Origin: Mycobacterium sp. GA-2829
Lineage (GTDB): Bacteria > Actinomycetota > Actinomycetes > Mycobacteriales > Mycobacteriaceae
Assembly (NCBI RefSeq): GCF_001499965.1
Contig: NZ_LQIT01000018.1
Coordinates: forward strand, 1 to 64,000
Reading direction: 5' to 3'
Length of the DNA: 64,000 nt
Below, one piece after another: positions 30,229 through 38,605 of this stretch. The position numbers were made by a program, and so were the translations under genes. Below the pieces are notes generated by a model that worked only from the letters and a program-made list of their open reading frames with translations, was not told the DNA's origin and searched no databases. How positions within the stretch are numbered: position 1 is the first letter of the stretch; each line of letters opens with the position of its first letter.

Positions 30229-33084
30229 GTGAACGACGGCGTTCTCACCGAGCTGGACGCGGCGGGTATCGCCGTGGACACCTCCTCTCGCCGCCGGGCC
30301 GAATACTCCTTCGACGCGTCGAACTACCGTGTCCCGCCCCTCGGGGTGGTTTTCCCCCGGTCGGCCGACGAGGTCGCACAGATCGTCCGGGCCTGCGCGC
30401 GGCACGAGATGCCGGTGACGAGCCGCGGTGGCGGAACTTCGTTGGCGGGCAATTCGATCGGCCGAGGGCTGGTGCTGGACTTCTCCCGGCACATGGATGC
30501 GGTCGCCTCGGTCGACGAGTCGTCGCGCACCGCCTACGTGCAGCCGGGTATCGCGCTGACCGAATTGCAGAAGCACGTCGAAGCCGCGACGTCGGGTCGG
30601 CTGACGTTCGCCCCGGATCCGTCGAGCAAGTCCCGCGCGACCGTGGGCGGCGCGATCGGCAACGACGCCTGCGGGAACCACTCGGTTCGATACGGCCGCA
30701 CCTCCGACCACATCGTCGCCCTCGACGTGGTGACCGCCGAGGGCCACCGGCTGACCGCCACACACGACGGTCTGCGCGCCACCGACCCGACCGACGCGCA
30801 GGCGGCCGAAGCGGCGGCGCGCGTCACCGCCGAGCTCCGCGCGCTCGCCGACCAGCACCGCACCGAGTTCCGCCTCGAACTCGCCCGCTTCCCGCGCCAA
30901 GTCTCCGGCTACCACCTCGCAAACTTGCTACCGGAGAACGGGTTTCACGTCGCTCGCGCGCTCGTGGGCAGCGAAGGCACCTGTGCGGTCATCGTCGGCG
31001 CCACCGTGGCGCTCGTCCCGGTCGCACCGTCGGCGATGTTGCTGTGTCTCGGATATGCGGATCTGGTCGACGCCGCACGGGACAACTCGCTGATCCTGCG
31101 ATACTCCCCCGCCGCCATCGAAGGCATCGACTCGATCATCGTCGACACGATGCGCCATCTGCGCGGCGCCGATTCAGTGCAGGGCCTTCCCGCAGGCAAC
31201 GCCTGGCTCTATGTCGACCTCGACGGCGAGGACCGCGCGGAGGTGGAGGCCCGCGGTGCGGCCATGGTCAACGATTTACATTCTGCGGGAAGGCTTGTCG
31301 AGGCACGGGTGGTGGCCGACCCCGCCGAGCGTGCCTCGCTGTGGCGGGTGCGCGAAGACGGTGCGGGACTGTCGGCGCGATTGGTCGACGGCGGTGAGTC
31401 GTGGACCGGTTGGGAGGATTCAGCCGTCGCGCCCGATCAGCTCGCCGACTATCTGGTCGCGATCAAGGCGCTGCTCGCCGAATGCGGGCTCACCGGCGTC
31501 ATGTACGGACACTTCGGCGCCGGGTGCATGCACATCCGCATCGACTTCGATCAGCGGACCGAGGAAGGCCGCGGCGTCATGGCGCGGTTCATCCGCCGCG
31601 CCGCCGAATTGTGCGTCCGATTCGGCGGTTCCATGTCCGGCGAACACGGCGACGGCCGCGCGCGCTCAGAGCTCCTGCCGCTGATGTACAGCCCGGCCGT
31701 GATGACGGCGTTCGCCCGGTTCAAGCGGATCTGGGACCCCCGCGGCATCCTCAACCCCGGATCCATCGTCGACCCGGAACCCTTGCTGGACAACCTGTCC
31801 CTGGCGGGCGTCGATTCGCGCGACTGGCCGACGTCGTTCGACCTCACCCCGCGCAATGACGTGCCGGTGGCACCGTTCGTGCACGCGGTGCAGGGCTGCA
31901 TCGGGGTGGGCCGATGCCGGGCCGCGAGCGGCGGTGTGATGTGTCCGAGTTTCCGCGCCACCGGCGACGAGAAGGACTCCACCCGCGGCCGGGCGCGCGC
32001 CCTTCAGGAGATGGTGCGCAACTCCCCGACGGTCGCCGAGGGTTGGCGTTCCCAGGACGTCAGAGAAGCGCTCGACCTGTGCCTGTCGTGCAAGGCGTGT
32101 GCCACCGACTGTCCCGTCGGCGTGGACATGGCCACCTACAAGTCCGAGTTCTTCGACCACTACTACGCCGGTCGCCGCAGGCCGATGTCGCACTACTCGC
32201 TCGGGTGGCTGCCCACCTGGCTGGGATTGGCGACCAGAACGGCACCCGCGGTGAATCTGCTCACCCGGGGCGGGATGGCGCGGGTCGCGGCGAGGATGGG
32301 CGGTCTCACGCCGCACCGCGCGATGCCGAAGTTCGCGTCCGCCAGGCAGATCCGTCGCGAGATCGAAAGCGCCGGCCGAGGCGGGGATGTCGTCCTGCTG
32401 GCCGACACCTTCACCCGGGGTTTCCGGCCCGAGGTGGTGGGGGCGGCGGCCCGGGTGCTCACCGACGCGGGTAAGTCCACGGAATGCCGGGCCGATGCCT
32501 GCTGCGGGCTGACGTGGATCTCGACCGGTCAACTGACGAAGGCCAAGAAGCGCCTCGCCAAGGCCGCCGAGACCCTCGACGACGGCACCGACCGGCCGAT
32601 CGTCGTCCTCGAACCGAGTTGCGCTGCGGCGTTCCGGAAAGATCTGCCCGAACTGATTCACACCGACGCCGCTCGACGCGTCGCCCGACGCGTCCGCACC
32701 TTCGCGCAGATGGTCGCCGAGGCCGCCGAGAACGGCTGGCGGCCTGCGCATTCCGTTCCCAACGAGGTGACGGTCCAGACACACTGCCACGAGTACGCGA
32801 CGTTCGGAGCGGCAACCCAGCGCAAGGCCCTGGCGGCGCTCGGCGTGGAGACGGTCCGCGAGGCCACCGGATGCTGCGGTGTGGCAGGCAATTTCGGATT
32901 CGAGAAGGACCACTACGAGGTGAGCATGAAGGTCGCCGAGCAGGCCCTCGCACCGGCACTGCGCGACACGTCGGCCGGTGCCGCCGTGCTCACCGACGGG
33001 TTCAGCTGCCACATGCAGGTGCGGCAACTCGATGCCGAGCGCACGTCACTGCACCTGGCGCAACTCCTCGACCCCCGCCGCTGA
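30229..33084 (+). CDS. FAD-linked and Fe-S oxidoreductase (D-2-hydroxyacid dehydrogenase type)
   Basis: The 951-residue fusion has an N-terminal FAD-binding PCMH domain (VTSRGGGTSLAGNS and the ATVGGAIGNDACGNHSVRYG segment). A FAD-oxidase C domain follows, with HFGAGCMHIR and SGEHGDGRARSE. The C-terminal part is a GlpC/HdrD-like Fe-S part with C-x-x-C-x-x-C (CLSCKACATDCP) and two CCG motifs (ADACCGLTW, TGCCGVAGNFG). This matches membrane-associated D-lactate or D-2-hydroxyglutarate dehydrogenases such as E. coli YdiJ, which pass electrons to quinone. GTG at 30229 has GGAGG 4 bp upstream. The 3' end overlaps the convergent DUF4396 gene by 39 bp. Confidence 0.9.
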   Translation: MNDGVLTELDAAGIAVDTSSRRRAEYSFDASNYRVPPLGVVFPRSADEVAQIVRACARHEMPVTSRGGGTSLAGNSIGRGLVLDFSRHMDAVASVDESSRTAYVQPGIALTELQKHVEAATSGRLTFAPDPSSKSRATVGGAIGNDACGNHSVRYGRTSDHIVALDVVTAEGHRLTATHDGLRATDPTDAQAAEAAARVTAELRALADQHRTEFRLELARFPRQVSGYHLANLLPENGFHVARALVGSEGTCAVIVGATVALVPVAPSAMLLCLGYADLVDAARDNSLILRYSPAAIEGIDSIIVDTMRHLRGADSVQGLPAGNAWLYVDLDGEDRAEVEARGAAMVNDLHSAGRLVEARVVADPAERASLWRVREDGAGLSARLVDGGESWTGWEDSAVAPDQLADYLVAIKALLAECGLTGVMYGHFGAGCMHIRIDFDQRTEEGRGVMARFIRRAAELCVRFGGSMSGEHGDGRARSELLPLMYSPAVMTAFARFKRIWDPRGILNPGSIVDPEPLLDNLSLAGVDSRDWPTSFDLTPRNDVPVAPFVHAVQGCIGVGRCRAASGGVMCPSFRATGDEKDSTRGRARALQEMVRNSPTVAEGWRSQDVREALDLCLSCKACATDCPVGVDMATYKSEFFDHYYAGRRRPMSHYSLGWLPTWLGLATRTAPAVNLLTRGGMARVAARMGGLTPHRAMPKFASARQIRREIESAGRGGDVVLLADTFTRGFRPEVVGAAARVLTDAGKSTECRADACCGLTWISTGQLTKAKKRLAKAAETLDDGTDRPIVVLEPSCAAAFRKDLPELIHTDAARRVARRVRTFAQMVAEAAENGWRPAHSVPNEVTVQTHCHEYATFGAATQRKALAALGVETVREATGCCGVAGNFGFEKDHYEVSMKVAEQALAPALRDTSAGAAVLTDGFSCHMQVRQLDAERTSLHLAQLLDPRR

Positions 33085-33723
33085 CGCGTGGGCGCTGCCC
33101 GCGCCCTCGAGTTCGGCGGCGATCGAGACCACCAGACCGCCGAGCATGAACGCCGCGATCGCCGCCGCCAGCGCCCCCGTACCGATCGACGGGATGAACC
33201 GCCTTGCGCCGGTTGCCGACTGGTGGCCGTGGTGGTACTCATGCGTCAGCGCGTGCCCCTTGCCTCGCTGCAGGAGGTACCGGTTGACCGGATACGCCAC
33301 GACGTACGCCACGGCCAGCGCGATGATCATGCTCACCCAGAAGACGGCGTTGACCAGTCCGGCGTCCATGGCGCCGGGGATCACCGCCATGACGAGGTTG
33401 TCGACGATCTCCATGGTCAGGATCGACAGGGTGTCGGCCGCGAGCACGACGCTGAGCGCGGCGCCAAGCGCGAGACCGGCTTTCAGCAGTGGCAGCGTCG
33501 AGAGCGTGTAGCCGAAGACGAAGGCCAGCGCGATCGCCAGCGCGATGGTCGCCAGGGTGCCCAGTCCCAGCGCGGTGCCGATGACCAGGCCCGCGATCTC
33601 TCCGATCGCGCATCCGGTGAGACAGTGCAGCGTCGCGCTGGCTGCCATGGCGTTGACGTTCATCTGCTCGTGGTGATGCTCGTGATGGTGGTGCGCGGTC
33701 GCGTCGTGCGTCTGCTCGGACAC
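33046..33723 (-). CDS. DUF4396 membrane protein with His-rich N-terminus
   Basis: The 225-residue protein begins with a metal-binding-like stretch carrying eight histidines in the first 18 residues (HHHHEHHH). It then has about five hydrophobic helices, including SATLHCLTGCAIGEIAGLVIG, which is the DUF4396 signature with two cysteines, and FWVSMIIALAVAYVVAYPVNRYLL. A second His cluster, HEYHHGHQ, lies in a loop. A copper- or other metal-handling role is inferred from these residues and from the CsoR/RicR-type palindrome directly upstream. AAGGAGG lies 5 bp before the GTG start. Confidence 0.88.
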   Translation of the reverse strand: MSEQTHDATAHHHHEHHHEQMNVNAMAASATLHCLTGCAIGEIAGLVIGTALGLGTLATIALAIALAFVFGYTLSTLPLLKAGLALGAALSVVLAADTLSILTMEIVDNLVMAVIPGAMDAGLVNAVFWVSMIIALAVAYVVAYPVNRYLLQRGKGHALTHEYHHGHQSATGARRFIPSIGTGALAAAIAAFMLGGLVVSIAAELEGAGSAHASAAGVEELRQVQ

Positions 33724-33740
33724 ACCGTCCTCCTTCGTAG

Positions 33741-33757
33741 ATACCCCCCGGGGGTAT
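33741..33757 (-). promoter_or_regulatory. CsoR/RicR-type copper-responsive operator
   Basis: ATACCCCCCGGGGGTAT is a perfect 8+1+8 palindrome and contains the TACCC-N5-GGGTA pattern known for the mycobacterial copper repressors RicR and CsoR. It lies 18 bp upstream of the DUF4396 start. The flanking methyltransferase gene ends at 33778, so the site serves only this gene. Confidence 0.75.
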
Positions 33758-33777
33758 CCGTCACGGTACGCCCAGGG

Positions 33778-34533
33778 TCACGCGTGACGCAATACCAACA
33801 TCTCGCCGGTCACCTCGCCCGCCGCGAGCAGATCACCGATCCGCCCGCTCTGGCGTTCGGCGAGCTGCCACGCCCGCGACTGCCCGTGGCGCTCGGCCAG
33901 CGCCTCAGTCACGGCGTCGACGCGGTCGGTCCATTCCCGCGGAATGGTCGGCAGGTCCGCGGTGCTCCGCCACTTTTGGATCTCCAGGCCGGCCTCGGCG
34001 ATCAGTTCGATGAGGCGGCCGCGCGTCGGGAAGTGGTTACCCTGCGGTTGTTTGGTGAGCAGCATCTCGTCGGCCACGAACGCCAACAGCGCGATCCGCC
34101 CGGGCGAGCGGACGGTGCGTCGCATCTCGGTCAGCAGTTCCAGTTGGTGCGGCGTCGTGCAGAGCACCCCCAGCGACCATGCGGCGTCGACGCTGGCATC
34201 CGCCAATGGCAGCGCCGAACCCGCCGCCTGGATGACGGGGAAGCCGAACAGCGTGCGTGCCGCACGGCAGGCGCCCGCCTCGGGTTCGACGAGCAGTGGG
34301 CGCACGGAGACCGCCTCTGCGGCGTACGCGGCAGGCCCGCCGACTCCGGCACCGCAGTCCAACAGGAGATCGTCGGACGTGAGATCCAACTGTTCGATCA
34401 ACCAGTCCAGAGCCGCCGGACTCCCACTCCCCCGGCACCCCGCCGGCACGAAGTACTCCGGACCGAGGTCGACCGCGACCTGCGCCGTCCACTCCGCCAC
34501 GGTGTCGAACTCGGCGTCCATCGCCTCCGTCAT
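33778..34533 (-). CDS. Class I SAM-dependent methyltransferase
   Basis: The 251-residue protein has the SAM-binding motif LLLDCGAGVGGPAAY (about 55-69), an acidic residue at the end of strand 2 (LLVEPEAG) and the motif-IV-like region SVDAAWSLGVLCTT, typical of small-molecule methyltransferases. Its ATG overlaps the stop of the MTHFR-like gene (ATGA), so the two are translationally coupled. Because MTHFR makes methyl groups for methionine/SAM, a shared one-carbon function is plausible, but the acceptor is unknown. Confidence 0.88.
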   Translation of the reverse strand: MTEAMDAEFDTVAEWTAQVAVDLGPEYFVPAGCRGSGSPAALDWLIEQLDLTSDDLLLDCGAGVGGPAAYAAEAVSVRPLLVEPEAGACRAARTLFGFPVIQAAGSALPLADASVDAAWSLGVLCTTPHQLELLTEMRRTVRSPGRIALLAFVADEMLLTKQPQGNHFPTRGRLIELIAEAGLEIQKWRSTADLPTIPREWTDRVDAVTEALAERHGQSRAWQLAERQSGRIGDLLAAGEVTGEMLVLRHA

Positions 34534-35513
34534 GCCGCCTCCTGCGCTTTGATGAGCCGACCGACCTCGGCCTTGATCTCCGCTCCGGCTCTGGTGCCCG
34601 CCGAGGTGGCCGAGCCCGAGACGTTGACGCCCTCGACCCCCTCGATCGCCAGCAGGGCCGTCGCCTCCTCGACCGCCGCGGCGATCCCTGCCGCCACGGG
34701 ATCCGTTGCCCCCAGGACTGTTTCGACCACCGCCTGATCCAGCTCGAGGCCGGGCAACCCCTGCAGGACAGCGGCGGAGACCACGTCGGTGAAGACCGCG
34801 ACGGCGGCGACCACCGGGATCGTCAACCCGGCTGCGCGCGCCGCCGCCATGAAGTCGGCGACGGCCGCGGGGTACGGGACGTGGTTGAGCACCGCGAGAC
34901 TCGCCCCGGCGCGCTGCTTCTCGACCAGGCGAGCCGGCCGCGCGTGCACCGGGGGCGCGGTGGGGGTTTCGGGCACCGCCGCGACCATCCCGACCGACGC
35001 GGCCAGTGACACCAGACGCGGCCCATCGAGGTCGAAGGTCTGGGTGACGTCGGGACGCACGTCGTACCCGCGGCCGTCGCCGGTCACGCACAGCACGGTG
35101 CCCACACCGAGCGTGCGCAGCCCGCGCAACTCCTGTTCGAGGACCACGCGATTGCGGTCCCGGCACGACAGCGTGATCCACGGGGACACCCCCGACTCGA
35201 GCAGCAGGCGCCCCATCAGCGTCGGCGGGAAGTCCGGTCGGTTCTGATGCTCACCCACCAGCACCGCATCGCACGAATCGGCCAGGGTCGCGGCGGTGGC
35301 GGCGACGTCGACCTCGTCGAACGGCGCGCAGCTGAAATCGGTCAACACCAGCGGCGCCTGCGCGGGGCGGGGCGCCGGTGCGACGCCGGACCACGGCACC
35401 ACGTCCGGGAACGCGCAGGGACCTGAACGCATCTCGCACTGCCCGTCGGGGCGCACACCGCCGCACGGCCCGAACTGCATCCGCTTCGGACATCGCAGGT
35501 CCGTCGACGTCAT
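34530..35513 (-). CDS. Methylenetetrahydrofolate reductase-like protein with N-terminal Cys domain
   Basis: The 327-residue protein starts with a small cysteine domain (RCPKRMQFGPCGGVRPDGQC; C8, C17, C26, C33) like the MTHFR C-terminal zinc/Fe-S-type domain, here placed first. A TIM-barrel follows with the MetF-like LSCRDRNR and LCVTGDGRG motifs. Mycobacteria are reported to have unusual MTHFRs that lack canonical flavin features, and this may be one. ATG at 35513 was chosen because the Cys motif follows at once. It is the first gene of a two-gene operon and has a perfect CRP-type site 76 bp upstream. Confidence 0.8.
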   Translation of the reverse strand: MTSTDLRCPKRMQFGPCGGVRPDGQCEMRSGPCAFPDVVPWSGVAPAPRPAQAPLVLTDFSCAPFDEVDVAATAATLADSCDAVLVGEHQNRPDFPPTLMGRLLLESGVSPWITLSCRDRNRVVLEQELRGLRTLGVGTVLCVTGDGRGYDVRPDVTQTFDLDGPRLVSLAASVGMVAAVPETPTAPPVHARPARLVEKQRAGASLAVLNHVPYPAAVADFMAAARAAGLTIPVVAAVAVFTDVVSAAVLQGLPGLELDQAVVETVLGATDPVAAGIAAAVEEATALLAIEGVEGVNVSGSATSAGTRAGAEIKAEVGRLIKAQEAA

Positions 35514-35588
35514 CCCCCGCGCCACCCTCCACACCGTCACCCGTTCGCAGCCATGTACCCGGGAAGGCGGATTTCCACGCCGCACGTC

Positions 35589-35604
35589 TGTGATCTACAT
35601 CACA
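35589..35604. promoter_or_regulatory. CRP/Cmr-type cAMP receptor protein site
   Basis: TGTGATCTACATCACA matches the consensus TGTGA-N6-TCACA exactly, and mycobacterial Crp uses the same motif. It lies 76 bp upstream of the MTHFR-like ATG and 110 bp upstream of the fadE5-like ATG, in the 200-bp divergent region, so it could regulate either. Confidence 0.75.
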
Positions 35605-35630
35605 CATAAGCACCTGACCTCGCAGCCTTC

Positions 35631-35654
35631 GGTGACGTCACCGTAAGTTACGGT
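35631..35654 (+). promoter_or_regulatory. Two adjoining palindromes upstream of fadE5
   Basis: GGTGACGTCACC (35631-35642) is a perfect palindrome that runs into a second one, ACCGTAAGTTACGGT (35640-35654). Both lie 60-83 bp before the fadE5 ATG. TetR-type lipid regulators use sites like the second. The regulator is not identifiable from this window. Confidence 0.5.
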
Positions 35655-35713
35655 TGCGTACGTTTTGCCTGGTCGCGACACTTTTCCTTAGCTCCGCAGG
35701 ATTGGGGAAGCCC

Positions 35714-37539
35714 ATGGGCCATTACATCGCGAACGTGCGCGACATCGCCTTCAACCTCTTCGAGGTCCTCGCCTCGGGGCCGTCCTCGACGCCGGGAACT
35801 ACGGCGATCTGGACACCGACACCGTCCACACGATGCTCGACGAGGTCGCCCGCCTGGCGGAGGGTCCGCTGGCCGAGTCCTTCGCCGACGCCGACCGCGA
35901 TCCCCCGGTCCTCGATCCGGCGACCCACACCGTCACGGCGACGCCATCGCTGCTCGCGTCGGTGCAGGCGGTCAAGGCCGCCGAATGGTGGCGGATCGGT
36001 CTACCGGAAGACATCGGCGGCGTCCCGGCGCCGGCCCCGCTGGTGTGGTCGATCCAGGAGATGCTCGTCTGCGCCAACCCGTCGGCGGCGTTCCTCTGGG
36101 CCCTCGGACCCGCCATGGCGCGGGCGCTGGCATTGGAGGGCAACGATCAGCAGAAGAGTTGGGCCGCAGCCGGATTGGAACGAGGTTGGGCGGCCACCAT
36201 GGTGCTGACCGAACCCGACGCCGGCTCCGACGTCGGCGCGGGACGCGCACGCGCGATCGAGCAACCCGACGGCACCTGGCACATCGAGGGCGTCAAGCGG
36301 TTCATCTCCGGCGGCGACATCGGCGACGTCGCCGAGAACATCTTCCACCTGGTCCTCGCCCGGCCGGTCGGCGCCGGCCCGGGCACCAAGGGACTCAGCC
36401 TGTTCTACGTGCCGAAGTACCTGTTCGATCCGGACACCCTCGCACTCGGACCGCGCAACGGGGTGTACGCGACGGGGCTCGAACACAAGATGGGCCTGAA
36501 GTCCTCACCCACCTGCGAGCTGACGTTCGGGGACCACGGTGTGCCCGCAGTCGGCTATCTCGTCGGCGACGTGCACAACGGCATCGCGCAGATGTTCACG
36601 GTCATCGAGCACGCCCGCATGACCATCGGGGTGAAGTCGGCGGGCACCCTGTCGACCGGTTACCTCAACGCGCTCGCCTACGCCAAGGTGCGGGTGCAGG
36701 GCGCGGACATGACGCAGATGACCGACAAGACGGCGCCGCGGGTCACGATCATCGGCCATCCGGACATTCGGCGCAGCCTGATGACGCAGAAGGCCTACGC
36801 CGAGGGGCTGCGGTCGTTGTACCTGTACGCCGCGGCCCACCAGGATGCCGATGTTGCCCAACACGTTTCGGGCGCGGATGCGCAGCTGGCCCACCGGGTC
36901 GCCGATCTGCTGCTGCCCATCGTCAAGGGCGCGGGCTCGGAGCGGGCGTACAGCGTGCTGACCGAATCGCTGCAGACCCTCGGCGGATCCGGCTATCTCC
37001 AGGACTATCCGATCGAGCAGTACATCCGCGACGCCAAGATCGACTCGCTCTACGAGGGCACCACCGCGATCCAGGCGCTGGATTTCTTCTTCCGCAAGGT
37101 CGTCCGCGACGGCGGCGCGGCGCTCACGCACGTGGCCGCCCAGATCACGCACACCGTCGACACCTCCGATGCCGCGCTGAAGAAGGTGGCCGAACGGGTG
37201 CGCACCGCGCTCGAGGACGTGCAGGCGATGACCGCCGCACTCACCGGGTATCTGCTGTCCGCCTCCGAGCAGCCGGCGCAGATCTACAAGGTGGGTCTGC
37301 AGTCGGTGCCGTATCTGCTCGCCGTGGGCGACCTGCTGATCGGCTGGCGACTATTGGTGTGCGCCAACGCCGCCCAGAGAGCGCTGGCCGAACATCGCCC
37401 GGACGAGCCGTTCTACCGGGGCAAGATCGCCGCCGCGTCGTTCTTCGCCACCACCGTGCTCCCGCAGCTGACCGCGCTGCGCGGTGTCGTGGAATCCGTG
37501 GACCTGGGCGTGATGGAGATCCCCGAGACCGCGTTCTGA
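35714..37539 (+). pseudogene. fadE5: FadE5-like acyl-CoA dehydrogenase with a one-base frameshift
   Basis: ATG at 35714 encodes the FadE5-type N-terminus [19 protein letters not shown]. The frame is then lost at a GGGG run (35776-35779). Restoring one base continues as [18 protein letters not shown] and gives 608 residues, against about 611 in M. tuberculosis FadE5. The downstream frame (first ATG 35833, 568 residues) is intact. It has the FAD/substrate segment [47 protein letters not shown] and the catalytic glutamate in YEGTTAIQA. The enzyme oxidises acyl-CoA in beta-oxidation. Either the gene is broken or truncated in this strain, or the missing base is a sequencing error. Confidence 0.85.
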
Positions 37540-37543
37540 CGTC

Positions 37544-38107
37544 TCACCCGGGCGGGGCGGCATCCGAGAGGTAGTGCGCCAACACCGGCCGCAGCCAGGC
37601 GATGAGGTCCTCGTCGGCCATCTCGGCCAGCGCCGGGATGCCGAGGATGTTGCGTGCCACCGCGATCCCCAGCAGGTGGGAGCCGATCAGCGCGGCGCGT
37701 TCGGCGCTGCGGTCGGGCGTGACCGCCGACAGCGCCGGGGTGACCTTGTCGGTGAACACCGCGAGCAGGGCGTCGGCGGCGGCCCGGTTGGTGGTGGCCG
37801 CGCGCAGCAGCGGCAGGAACGGCCCGTGCGGACCCCACACCGAGACGAACAGCGGGATCAGCACGTCGGCAACCCGGTCGGGCGGGACCGCGGAGAGGTC
37901 CGGGAACGTGATGTCCAGTTGCGCCGCCTCGGCGAACAACTGGGCCTTGTTGCCGAAATAGTGCATGACCAGAGCCGGGTCCACGCCGGCGGCGCCCGCG
38001 ATCGACCGGATGGTGGTGCGATCGAAGCCGCGCTCACCGAACTGGCTCCGCGCGGCGGTGAGGATCGTCGCGCGGGTGGCCTCCGCGTCGCGGGGTCGGG
38101 CAGTCAT
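37544..38107 (-). CDS. TetR/AcrR family transcriptional regulator
   Basis: The 187-residue protein has its HTH in the TTIRSIAGAAGVDPALVMHYFGNK segment (about residues 31-54), the form typical of a large actinobacterial TetR group. The C-terminal domain contains LLRAATTNRAAADALLAVF. TAGGCT (38114-38119, minus strand) lies 6 bp before the ATG, indicating a leaderless transcript. Two palindromes in the 93-bp divergent region (38121-38180) are its probable operators. The neighbouring target is the three-gene cassette starting at 38201. Confidence 0.93.
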   Translation of the reverse strand: MTARPRDAEATRATILTAARSQFGERGFDRTTIRSIAGAAGVDPALVMHYFGNKAQLFAEAAQLDITFPDLSAVPPDRVADVLIPLFVSVWGPHGPFLPLLRAATTNRAAADALLAVFTDKVTPALSAVTPDRSAERAALIGSHLLGIAVARNILGIPALAEMADEDLIAWLRPVLAHYLSDAAPPG

Positions 38108-38120
38108 CTCCGCAGCCTAT

Positions 38121-38180
38121 TCAACAACCGTTGACAACACCAGCGCGCAGGCCTAGCGTTCAGTTCAACAACTGTTGAAC
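38121..38180 (+). promoter_or_regulatory. SigA-type promoter with flanking TetR operators
   Basis: TTGACA (38131-38136), a 17-bp spacer and TAGCGT (38154-38159) form a clear housekeeping promoter for the cassette at 38201. Site 1, TCAACAACCGTTGA (38121-38134), overlaps the -35. Site 2, GTTCAACAACTGTTGAAC (38163-38180), lies at the transcript start. Both share TTCAACA-NN-TGTTGAA. Confidence 0.75.
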
Positions 38181-38200
38181 TCCTCGAATCGAGACCGGCC

Positions 38201-38605
38201 ATGACCATCGCCGCCATCCAGATCGGACTGGACCCCGACGTCATCGACTACACGTCGCCGGAGTTCGCCCGCTTCCCCGACCTGACGCGAGAGTCGCTGC
38301 GCGCGGCCAACGACGACAACGTCGCACAGCTGCGCGCCGCCGGCTATCACGTCGACAACTGCCTCGTCGACTTCGGTGATACCGGCGCCGCCAAGGCCCG
38401 AGAGTGGTTGCGCGCCAGACGGTATGACGCGGTGCTGATCGGTGCCGGAGTGCGCTTGGTGCCGGACAACACCCTGCTGTTCGAGGCGATCGTCAATGCC
38501 GCACATACCAGCCAGCCGGACTGCCGGTTCGTGTTCAACCGGGAGGCCAAGGCGACTCCCGACGACATCCGACGCTGGTATCCCGATCCGGAGGAGGAGC
38601 GGTGA
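38201..38605 (+). CDS. Conserved hypothetical protein (134 aa)
   Basis: This small soluble protein has a Rossmann-like strand/helix alternation (ITIAAIQIGLDPDVIDY, DAVLIGAGVRLVPDNTLLFEAIVNAAH). It lacks a classical nucleotide motif, membrane segments or cysteine clusters beyond two single cysteines. It recalls small NAD-binding or response-regulator-like mycobacterial hypotheticals of flavoprotein operons. It is first in a TetR-controlled cassette, overlaps the FAD monooxygenase start by 4 nt and probably acts with it. No function can be assigned. Confidence 0.75.
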   Translation: MTIAAIQIGLDPDVIDYTSPEFARFPDLTRESLRAANDDNVAQLRAAGYHVDNCLVDFGDTGAAKAREWLRARRYDAVLIGAGVRLVPDNTLLFEAIVNAAHTSQPDCRFVFNREAKATPDDIRRWYPDPEEER

